Shown: positions 16,262 to 23,934 of the stretch, in pieces
How positions within the stretch are numbered: position 1 is the stretch's first letter
Layout: the number at the start of each line of letters is the position of its first letter
From: an uncultured Bacteroidales bacterium
Lineage (GTDB): Bacteria; Bacteroidota; Bacteroidia; Bacteroidales; P3
Assembly (NCBI GenBank): GCA_946401725.1
Contig: CAMIVE010000014.1
Span: 1 to 36,686, forward strand
Direction of reading: 5' to 3'
Length of the DNA stretch: 36,686 bases
Translations under genes and position numbers: made by a program
Notes under the pieces: model-generated
Databases searched by the model: none
Seen by the model: only the letters and a program-made list of their open reading frames with translations
Told to the model about the DNA's origin: nothing

Positions 16262-18160
16262 ATGCGTAAGGATAACACATTATACATTCTAATTTTCACT
16301 TTTTTAGCATTATTCTCCCTGACTCCTCTGACACTGAAATCACAGGAAGAAATTCCCTTCCCCAGTAACAGAAAGAGTTGTTTGGAAGTTGACCAGTTGC
16401 ATCTATTGATGCATCAAGGCCTTGAAGAAATGGTTTCTTTCCTTGACACTTTAGGTTACCAGATGGCCTTTTCTGATTTGCAGAAGAAAGAGGATTACAT
16501 CGACACTATTGATGGTATCGAACTGCGATACATGAGAGTGGATTTCAACAACGTATCCAATCAACACGCAATTATCCGCGTTTATTTTCCCAAAGAATCA
16601 AACGGATCCTTCAAGCAAAAAATGAACAACATGGTGGAGGACATCCGTCCTTCAGAAGGTCCCTGTTCACTCGACAGCACATTTCGTAGACACATCGACT
16701 ATCGGGAAAACAGAGAGAGCCATCTTTTTCGCGGCACAGACATTTACCACGAGACCAACATCATTGTTCACTATGCTGAGAGCAACGGAATGCTTGACAT
16801 TTTCCTCAGAAATGATGAGGAACGCTTTGCTGTGGTCAAACAACGGCGCAAAGAGCACACGGATAAGGCCATGGCAAGCATCAACAACGCTTTGATATTG
16901 GCCGACTGTCATATTTTCACCGCTGCAGTTAAAACATTAGATGCCATAGACGCTGCTTTTTTGCCTGACGAGACCACACTCCCATCCACAAGACAACAAA
17001 TCATCAAACAGGCGAACCAGTACTATTTTCCTGTAATCTACACCGCTGCCGAGAAAGAAAACAACGTAAAAAAAGCGTTGGATTTGTGTGACACACTGCT
17101 CCTCATCACTGACCTCCAAGATTCTGTATTACATCTCCAGAAGGTGCTTCGCGAACGTCTACATGGAGAAATGCGCCCCTATTCTTTTTACAATCCACAA
17201 GCTTACAGATTTATTCTCGATGGCATTGACTTACTTGTAAACAATGAAATCCAGAGTAACCTGGAAGAAACACCCCAACATATCAAAATCAACTTCACCT
17301 TCCACACAGAGAAAAGCAATCTCTCAAACGGAGAAGTCAAAATGTGGTATGAAATTGCTGACAAACAAAAGAAGGTTCGCAACATGGACGGTATCAATGC
17401 CCGCAGGGACATGATGCAGATTCGCATCAACCAATTAGCCAAATCGGAGCGCATCGAGCCCGTCAAAGAACACGGAATTACCGTAATCACCAACCAACCT
17501 CTGGAAGCCGAGGTGAAATGGTCCTATTTCACCCATCCCGTAGTCAATAGCGGCACTGAAAAAGATGCAGATTTCAAACCCTATATCAAACAGATAGAGA
17601 AAGATTATTTCACCAGAAAGCATTTCAAAAAGAATGTCAACGGTTATGACACCATAAACCAAACGCAACTGGCCTCAAGACGGGAATACACTTTTGGTGT
17701 CACCCACAAGTTTTATAACGACCACCTATACGTCGACATAGCACTGACCGACTTCCATACCCCCGGACCCTTGTCATGGATTCCCTCACTCTTTATTCCT
17801 GGACTTGCGACAAACCGTCAGGGAGACAATCACTCCGTGGCTGCACGGGCTCTGCCTTTTTTTATTTTCGCCGGATTCTCTGCAGCGGGTTTCATATACG
17901 AAAGTCGCAACACCAGCACGGACCGTCCAACCTTTGGCGAGGCCGACCAACAGAGCATTTGGGAATATAAGAATTTCGGCTACTGGGTAGGTGGTCTCTG
18001 TGGCGCCGCTGCCATCACCATTTACACTGTAGACTTATCCCAAGCAATCACCAACAGTGTGAGAAATATGCGTTACACCAAAGAACTACGTGAAAAAATG
18101 AAGCGAGAGGGTTCTATTATTTTACAAGAACAAAACATCATTCTCTGGCCTGAAAACTGA
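16262..18160 (+). CDS. Uncharacterised exported/membrane protein paired with a TIR protein
   Basis: This is a 632-residue protein that I do not recognise as a named family. An N-terminal signal peptide (about residues 1-27, ending LKSQ|EE) is followed by a large mixed alpha/beta region of about 470 residues. A C-terminal part then carries two hydrophobic segments (about 529-548 and 573-592) after a PSLFIPGLATNRQG turn. That Pro-Gly turn followed by paired helices resembles membrane modules seen in several Bacteroidota envelope proteins (DUF5683-like), but I would not assign the family. The body should be periplasmic. It is 25 nt upstream of the TIR gene, on the same strand, and shares its AT-richer composition, so the two probably form an operon. 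A sensor role is inference only. Confidence 0.8.
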   Translation: MRKDNTLYILIFTFLALFSLTPLTLKSQEEIPFPSNRKSCLEVDQLHLLMHQGLEEMVSFLDTLGYQMAFSDLQKKEDYIDTIDGIELRYMRVDFNNVSNQHAIIRVYFPKESNGSFKQKMNNMVEDIRPSEGPCSLDSTFRRHIDYRENRESHLFRGTDIYHETNIIVHYAESNGMLDIFLRNDEERFAVVKQRRKEHTDKAMASINNALILADCHIFTAAVKTLDAIDAAFLPDETTLPSTRQQIIKQANQYYFPVIYTAAEKENNVKKALDLCDTLLLITDLQDSVLHLQKVLRERLHGEMRPYSFYNPQAYRFILDGIDLLVNNEIQSNLEETPQHIKINFTFHTEKSNLSNGEVKMWYEIADKQKKVRNMDGINARRDMMQIRINQLAKSERIEPVKEHGITVITNQPLEAEVKWSYFTHPVVNSGTEKDADFKPYIKQIEKDYFTRKHFKKNVNGYDTINQTQLASRREYTFGVTHKFYNDHLYVDIALTDFHTPGPLSWIPSLFIPGLATNRQGDNHSVAARALPFFIFAGFSAAGFIYESRNTSTDRPTFGEADQQSIWEYKNFGYWVGGLCGAAAITIYTVDLSQAITNSVRNMRYTKELREKMKREGSIILQEQNIILWPEN

Positions 18161-18185
18161 CACATCCTATTCTAAATAATCCGCA

Positions 18186-19202
18186 ATGAATCACATCTTC
18201 ATAAGCCATTCGTCGAAAGACGCACTCTTGGCACAGTCCTTGGCTGGCTATTTGGAGTCCCATGGGCACCGTTGCTGGATAGCACCACGCGACATTGCCA
18301 TCGGATTGGACTACACAGATGTGATTAACAGCGCTTTGGAAAATTGTCACACATTAATATTTCTCATTTCGAAAAATTCACTTGACTCAACATGGGCTAA
18401 AAAAGAACTCTCTACGGCCATGTCACTCAACAAGAAAGTGCTGCCTTTCAAGATTGACAAATCTGAAATAAGCAGCGGTTTTCTTTTCATGCTTAACAAC
18501 GTCCAAATTATCGATGCTGTCAACGACCCCTGTGAAAAATTTTCTCTGATACTTAACCAACTGCCATACATCAACTCTTCAAATAACACCTCCTACAATT
18601 CCATTACTCCCATCAACAACGCCAAATACAACCAAAACAAAAAAAGCACAACTCCGCCAATCATCATTACTGGTGCTGTTGTTCTTTTGCTGACTGTACT
18701 GATTATCATCCTCTCTGTATCAAAGACATCCCAAGAGAGCGATTCGGATATCATCAGCAATTGGACAGGAGAAGAAAAGACATCGACCGAGGGCGGTTTT
18801 ACAAACTCGGAAGGATCTCTTTTTCATTCGTCGACGAACCAAACAAGACAAAACAACAATAGTTTCAACGGGACCCTACCCAGAAACACAACCTCATCCA
18901 ATAGCGACATCAACGGGAATACATCCACAACCAACACTGTAAGCCCAGAAGATCCGACAAGTACCGAAACAAACGTCAACACCACAATAACCACTGTCGA
19001 ACAACCAAAACCCCAAACAACAACACCAAACATTGACAGAGAATACGAATCACGACTTAATAGTGCTATTTCCCTGTATGCAAATGGAGATTACCTGGGA
19101 GCACTTAATAAATTCGAGAGCCTGAAACGTTCCAACCCTAATGATTCTCGTCCGACGAAATACATTTCCCTGTGTAAAAAGAAACTGAAAGCCTCACAGT
19201 AA
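18186..19202 (+). CDS. Membrane-anchored TIR-domain protein with TPR-like C-terminus
   Basis: TIR domains in bacteria commonly cleave NAD+ or make NAD-derived signals in anti-phage defence. This 338-residue protein begins with a complete TIR domain: FISHSSKDALLAQSLAGYLE, then CWIAPRDI, then LIFLISKNSLDSTWAKKEL. Glu74 after Trp70 sits where catalytic TIRs have their glutamate. One transmembrane helix follows (about residues 159-178). Lys residues precede it and acidic residues follow, which suggests TIR inside and tail outside. Next is a Ser/Thr/Asn-rich linker of about 110 residues and a short TPR-like helical pair (LNSAISLYANGDYLGALNKFESL). No known Thoeris, CBASS or Pycsar partner is adjacent. 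Enzymatic activity and defence role are inferred; the TIR call is firm. Confidence 0.88.
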   Translation: MNHIFISHSSKDALLAQSLAGYLESHGHRCWIAPRDIAIGLDYTDVINSALENCHTLIFLISKNSLDSTWAKKELSTAMSLNKKVLPFKIDKSEISSGFLFMLNNVQIIDAVNDPCEKFSLILNQLPYINSSNNTSYNSITPINNAKYNQNKKSTTPPIIITGAVVLLLTVLIIILSVSKTSQESDSDIISNWTGEEKTSTEGGFTNSEGSLFHSSTNQTRQNNNSFNGTLPRNTTSSNSDINGNTSTTNTVSPEDPTSTETNVNTTITTVEQPKPQTTTPNIDREYESRLNSAISLYANGDYLGALNKFESLKRSNPNDSRPTKYISLCKKKLKASQ

Positions 19203-19229
19203 GGAAACGGAATCACATCCCTGATTATC

Positions 19230-20447
19230 TCATTTGTAAACCAACACACTCATTGCATCGTCGTTGAACAGATCGCCTGCAAGGGTGCATATCTCTGCGG
19301 CGGTGACTGCCTCGATGTCACGCTGCATCTCTTCCAGCGTGTCGACATGCTCGAAAGTCAAGCAGCTTTTCCCTATCGACTGCATTTCATTCAGGGATAA
19401 CTCATTATTGATTGCCATCTGACCCACATACTGCTGTTTGGCGGCATGCAGCTGAATCGTGGACAGCCGCTGGTCTGCGAGCCTATGCAACTCCCGACGG
19501 ACAAGTTCGATGAAATGCTGTCGGGCATCAGCGTCGATTCCCGCATAGATATAAAACAATCCCGCATCGGAGAATGGGGTGAACTGTGATTCGATGGTAT
19601 AACAGAAGCCGTACTTCTCGCGAATGGCGACATTGAGACGGCTGTTCATCGCCGGTCCTCCCACGATATTGTTGAGCAAAGAGAAAGCCACCTTACGCTC
19701 GTCATATATGGACGGCGCCGCACATCCCACCATGGCGTGCATTTGATGGGTATGTCTGTTCACCGTGAGATTGAACGGCTTGCAGACCGGTTTCACCGAA
19801 CGGTCGGCGGCACTGGCACGCAGGGGGTAGTCGCCGAAATAGCGTTCACAAAGATGCACCACCCGTTTGAAATCCGCCTTACCGACAATGGAGATCACCA
19901 TACGGTCTGTGGTATAGTAATCTCGCATAAAGGCATGCAGGTCGTCGGACGTGAAGCGTTTCACATTCCGCTTGCTGCCCAGTATATTATGCGCCAAGGG
20001 ATGATCACCGAAGATATATTCCTCGAAGTCGTCATAGATCAGGTCTGCCGGACTGTCTTTGTAGGAGTTAATCTCCTCCAGAATCACCTCCTTCTCCTTC
20101 TCTATCTCCCTTTCGGGGAAAGTGGAGTGGAACAGAATATCGGCAAAAAGTTCAAGGCAACGCTGTAGATGGATGGAGAGCGACGAAGCATAGATGCAGG
20201 TCTCCTCTTTCGTGGTAAAGGCATTGAGTTCTCCTCCCACACCGTCGATACGGTTGAGGATATGATAGGACCGGCGGTGGCTGGTTCCTTTGAACACGGA
20301 ATGTTCGATGAAATGGGCTATTCCCTGTCGAGAGATATCCTCGTCGCGGGAGCCAATATTGATATAGACACCCGAATGGGTGACGACAGAATCGTTCTGC
20401 CGGAAGATGATGCGAATGCCGTTGGGAAGGGTATGATATTGGTACAA
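19230..20447 (-). CDS. M16 family zinc metallopeptidase (insulinase-like)
   Basis: This is a 405-residue protein with the inverted zinc motif HFIEH (His45, Glu48, His49), the downstream Glu-rich EKEKEVILEEI segment carrying the third ligand, and a second inactive-type M16 domain. There is no signal peptide, so it is probably cytoplasmic, as for single-chain M16B processing peptidases. The start is a TTG at 20447; an in-frame stop 15 nt further upstream leaves little choice. It is the last gene of a minus-strand run with the O-antigen-ligase-like gene (20-nt gap) and S41 protease gene. It converges on the TIR gene with a 27-nt gap and no visible terminator. Confidence 0.88.
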   Translation of the reverse strand: MYQYHTLPNGIRIIFRQNDSVVTHSGVYINIGSRDEDISRQGIAHFIEHSVFKGTSHRRSYHILNRIDGVGGELNAFTTKEETCIYASSLSIHLQRCLELFADILFHSTFPEREIEKEKEVILEEINSYKDSPADLIYDDFEEYIFGDHPLAHNILGSKRNVKRFTSDDLHAFMRDYYTTDRMVISIVGKADFKRVVHLCERYFGDYPLRASAADRSVKPVCKPFNLTVNRHTHQMHAMVGCAAPSIYDERKVAFSLLNNIVGGPAMNSRLNVAIREKYGFCYTIESQFTPFSDAGLFYIYAGIDADARQHFIELVRRELHRLADQRLSTIQLHAAKQQYVGQMAINNELSLNEMQSIGKSCLTFEHVDTLEEMQRDIEAVTAAEICTLAGDLFNDDAMSVLVYK

Positions 20448-20467
20448 GGGGGTAGAGTTTTAGCGTT

Positions 20468-22114
20468 TTAAAGGGTTGGTATATTGTTATAGTTTGGGCT
20501 TGTTTCTCCGTCCGGTATTTGCGAAAGGAGACAGAAGAATGTGGTGGAGAAGACACATCCGGCCAAGGTGGACAAGGTGTTTTCTGTAATGAACGAGACC
20601 AGCAGCACCACGATATAGGCAACAAGGAGCGGACGCTCGCGTAGTTTCAACCGGCGCAGTGCGATAATGAAAGCAGCGAATAACACGACAGTTCCTATAA
20701 GTCCAAACGATACAAGGAAGGAAAGGTACTGGTTGTGCGGATTACGCTGAATGCCCGCCAACGGTGAATCCGAGCTCTTGAGTTGCTCCATGCAAGCATC
20801 CTTCACGTCGCCTGTCCCCACCCCGAAAAGGGGATGCTTGACAAAGACTTCCCATGCATGCTCCCACAACTCGAAGCGCTGCAGCATGGTGAAATTCTTG
20901 ACAGAGCCAAGCACTCGGGCGCTCTCGTACTCATACAGCATCACGTATACCATCGTCCGCAGTTTGGAGCCATGGAGGTAGACGGGATTGGCGATGCCTT
21001 GCTCTATTGCACGCACATCCTCCGGCGTCAACAGCTGCATGCCTACGCTGTCCTTGGTTGTGCCAAGCGCATTCAGATAACGCAGCAACGTGGGGTAAAC
21101 GGCATAGCCGTTCGATGTCACGGAATCGAGCTCCATCTGGCTGCGTTTGCGCCATTCCGTCGTCAACTCCGAATTGCAGACATAGTTGTCAATCAGATTG
21201 CCGTTTTCAATCAAGCCATCCTGCTTGTGGAGGTAAGGGTTGCCGTTAGCGGTATGCGTCGCCAAAGGCTGGTTCAGCAACGGCACAGGACGATAGTAGT
21301 CCCGAATCAGGCTTCCTAGCACAGCCACCACGGCAATCACTACAACTGAGAACAGGGTAACCAGAGTGATGCGCCATTTCTTTTGGCAACGCTTACCAAA
21401 GGCTATCAGCATCACTATCGACACCACAAATAGGATGACGAAAGCGGTATAGGAATGGATAAGGAGCAGGAAATGCAAGAAATAGACTATCAGTGCACCG
21501 ATAGACAATAACTCAACCAGATTGATTTCCCCGCGTCGGCGTGTCTGTACCGTCAAAAAGGCAATCAAGAAAAGGATTGCCAAACATACATTGAGCGCAA
21601 AACGGATATGCGAGATAAAGGGAATGATTTCGCGGTAAGCCAAATCGGGCATGGTGGCGTAGCGCACATGACCGATTATGGTAGCGACAAAAACCGTTCC
21701 CACAAAAAAGAAAGCGATGAAAAAGAACTGGTTTCTGTTGAGCGGACGCGACGTCAACACAATAAGTGGAATGGCCAGAAGCGGCAGCTTTCCAAACAGG
21801 TCGGCAAGACCGCTGTCGATATTTGCCGTGGGTATCATCCAAAGCAAGTGGACTGCCGCCAGCACAAGGAATGCGACGAGAAGGGGATGCAGCCCTCCGC
21901 GACCGAATTTGCGGCGCATGTCCCACTCCAAAGCCCAGTTGACGGCCAGCAGGATCTGCATGCCGCTCATCATATAGTTGCTCACCGACTGCGCCCCTGC
22001 AAGCGTTACAAGCAACAAGTAATAGAGCGAATGATGGATGGTAAGCCGCCAGGAGAAGCGACCCGACGCATCATTCACCGGAGGAAAAAGCGATTGGATG
22101 AAAGAGACTATCAC
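20468..22114 (-). CDS. O-antigen ligase/polymerase family (WaaL/Wzy-like) membrane protein
   Basis: This is a 548-residue polytopic membrane protein with roughly ten or more hydrophobic segments and one large periplasmic loop (about residues 270-450). The loop ends in HPLFGVGTGDVKDA, then NPHNQYLSFLVSFGLIG, the NxHNxyL signature of the O-antigen ligase family. Members join or polymerise surface polysaccharide, and some glycosylate proteins; the substrate cannot be told here. The start is GTG, overlapping the stop of the S41 protease gene (GTGA), so translation is probably coupled. No other polysaccharide genes are nearby. Confidence 0.82.
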   Translation of the reverse strand: MIVSFIQSLFPPVNDASGRFSWRLTIHHSLYYLLLVTLAGAQSVSNYMMSGMQILLAVNWALEWDMRRKFGRGGLHPLLVAFLVLAAVHLLWMIPTANIDSGLADLFGKLPLLAIPLIVLTSRPLNRNQFFFIAFFFVGTVFVATIIGHVRYATMPDLAYREIIPFISHIRFALNVCLAILFLIAFLTVQTRRRGEINLVELLSIGALIVYFLHFLLLIHSYTAFVILFVVSIVMLIAFGKRCQKKWRITLVTLFSVVVIAVVAVLGSLIRDYYRPVPLLNQPLATHTANGNPYLHKQDGLIENGNLIDNYVCNSELTTEWRKRSQMELDSVTSNGYAVYPTLLRYLNALGTTKDSVGMQLLTPEDVRAIEQGIANPVYLHGSKLRTMVYVMLYEYESARVLGSVKNFTMLQRFELWEHAWEVFVKHPLFGVGTGDVKDACMEQLKSSDSPLAGIQRNPHNQYLSFLVSFGLIGTVVLFAAFIIALRRLKLRERPLLVAYIVVLLVSFITENTLSTLAGCVFSTTFFCLLSQIPDGETSPNYNNIPTL

Positions 22115-23763
22115 TTTTTCAATGTTTTCTGATAGAGTTCTTTGTTTTTCAAGACTTCCACAGCCTTAAGCACCTCGGGGTCGGTGACAAGCGAGCCCTC
22201 AAGCCTGCCGGCGGCATAGTAATAGCGCACCAGTATTTCGGCTTTGAGGAGGTCGCTGATTTCCGAACGGAATTTGTTGAGGTCGTCGCTCTTGTCTTTC
22301 TTCAGCTTGGCCTCCAGCGCGTCGAGGTCGGCGGAGAGCGCCTCAAGGTAGTTCTCTTCCTTGGCGGCGTCACGCAAGCCTTTGAGCATCTCTTCCGTCT
22401 CGGTAGGATAGCTGTAGTCCTTGTCCGAAAGGTATTGGACAAAGTCGTTGTAGATGGCGTCGGTGATGCGGAATTTGTCGGGAGCGTCAATAGTGGGATG
22501 CTCCTTCACGAACTTGTTCACATAGTTGAAGATATGGAACTTGCTAATCAACGTACCGGCCAGGGGGGAGATATACTGCGGCTCCACCTCGATATCAGGT
22601 TCGATACCGAAGCCGTCGTACACCACACGGCCGTTGGCGGTATGGAAGGCGGTCTTGAGCGAGTCGGGCACCTTGACGGCTCGTCCGTTCTCGTCGCGGT
22701 GGCTGTAGTCGATAGCCTGGATGCAGCGGCCACTGGGAATATAGTACTTCGACACGGTGATCTTCATCTGGCTGTTATAGACCAAGGGCAGCACGTTCTG
22801 CACCAAGCCCTTGCCGTAGGAGCGGGATCCGACAATGACGGCACGGTCCAGATCCTGCAGGCTTCCGGCGGTGATCTCGGAAGCCGACGCGCTGTAGGCG
22901 TTGATCAGCACCGCGACAGGGATTTCCGTATCCTCCGGATTCAAATGCGTATAATTCTTGGTGTTCTTGGCCGAAACTTTCCCTTTAGTCTCCACTATCA
23001 GCTGTCCCTTGCGGACAAAGAGGTTGACCAAATCGACCGCTTCGTTCATCAGTCCACCGCCGTTGTTGCGCAAATCAAGGATAAAACCCTCCATATCGGG
23101 ATGATCGCGTTTCAGCTTCACAAAAGCTTCGCGCACATTCTTGGCGGCATCCTGCGTGAATTCGTCCAGCTTCACATAGCCAATATTCCCTGGCAGCATG
23201 CCGCTGTAAGGGACGTTGGGCAGCTTGATCTCAGCCCTGGTGATGGTCCGCTCAAAAGACTTGCCGTCGCGTTCCAGCTTGAGGGTCACCGTTGTACCCG
23301 CCTGTCCACGCATGGCACTGCTCACATCGGCGTTGCTTTTGCCTTCCGTGCTTTCACCGTTGACAGCAAGGATACGGTCGCCGGCGCGCAGGCCCGCCTT
23401 GTCGGCCGGGAGGTCTTTGTAAGGCTCTGAGACATAGATCTTGTCACCTTCCTGGTGAATTAATGCACCGATGCCACCGTACTGACCCAGCAGCTGCAGC
23501 TTGACATCCTCCATATCCGACTCGGGATAATAGACCGTGTAGGGGTCGAGCGAGGAGAGCATGGCGTCGATGGCTTTTTTCATGGTTGCACCCGGATCCA
23601 CATCGTCCACGTAGTTGAAATACAAAGTTTGGTACAAACGGCTGAATATCTCCAGATTCTTCGAGAGTTCAAAGGAACGGTCGGTCGACGGATTCTGCCC
23701 CTTCACCGGCATCAAACCCACCGTCATCAAGACCAACAGCGTAACAGTTATTTTTTTATACAT
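22111..23763 (-). CDS. S41 family C-terminal processing protease (CtpA-like)
   Basis: This is a 550-residue exported serine protease. A signal peptide (MYKKITVTLLVLMTVG...KGQ) is followed by an N-terminal helical region, a PDZ domain (about residues 85-165, with GGIGALIHQEGD and LRAGDRILAVNG), and the S41 core. Catalytic Ser293 lies in AYSASASE and catalytic Lys318 in SRSYGKGLVQ, 25 residues apart as usual for the family. A C-terminal helical extension of about 150 residues is typical of Bacteroidota copies. It probably trims periplasmic proteins. It is first in the run with the ligase-like and M16 genes; I see no consensus promoter in front of it. Confidence 0.93.
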   Translation of the reverse strand: MYKKITVTLLVLMTVGLMPVKGQNPSTDRSFELSKNLEIFSRLYQTLYFNYVDDVDPGATMKKAIDAMLSSLDPYTVYYPESDMEDVKLQLLGQYGGIGALIHQEGDKIYVSEPYKDLPADKAGLRAGDRILAVNGESTEGKSNADVSSAMRGQAGTTVTLKLERDGKSFERTITRAEIKLPNVPYSGMLPGNIGYVKLDEFTQDAAKNVREAFVKLKRDHPDMEGFILDLRNNGGGLMNEAVDLVNLFVRKGQLIVETKGKVSAKNTKNYTHLNPEDTEIPVAVLINAYSASASEITAGSLQDLDRAVIVGSRSYGKGLVQNVLPLVYNSQMKITVSKYYIPSGRCIQAIDYSHRDENGRAVKVPDSLKTAFHTANGRVVYDGFGIEPDIEVEPQYISPLAGTLISKFHIFNYVNKFVKEHPTIDAPDKFRITDAIYNDFVQYLSDKDYSYPTETEEMLKGLRDAAKEENYLEALSADLDALEAKLKKDKSDDLNKFRSEISDLLKAEILVRYYYAAGRLEGSLVTDPEVLKAVEVLKNKELYQKTLKK

Positions 23764-23828
23764 GATCTATAACTTTTCAAAAAGACAATAACAGAAACGC
23801 AACACCCAATTTTTTATTGCGTGCAAGT

Positions 23829-23878
23829 ACCCCAGACTTGTGGTCTGGGGTTATTGAGATGATGTGCCTCCGGCACAT
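23829..23878. repeat. REP-like pair of hairpins
   Basis: Two adjacent perfect inverted repeats are present: ACCCCAGAC/GTCTGGGGT with loop TTGTG (23829-23851) and ATGTGCC/GGCACAT with loop TCC (23862-23878). There is no T-run on either strand, so they are poor terminators. The doublet looks like the REP/BIME-type palindromes scattered between genes in Bacteroidota. No associated transposase is in the window, and no second copy was seen here. Confidence 0.45.
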
Positions 23879-23934
23879 GATTGCCACACGTTATTTATTT
23901 ATAAACAGTTTCGAAAAAGAAGAAACACGAATCG

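Noticed and set aside
18186-19202. Thoeris, TIR-CBASS or TIR-STING assignment for the TIR gene
   Set aside because: No ThsA-like, cyclase, SAVED or STING domain is encoded in or next to the pair, so none of the known system names applies.
23829-23851. Intrinsic terminator for the antiporter gene
   Set aside because: The hairpin is strong but lacks a T-run on the minus strand. A REP-like repeat fits better.
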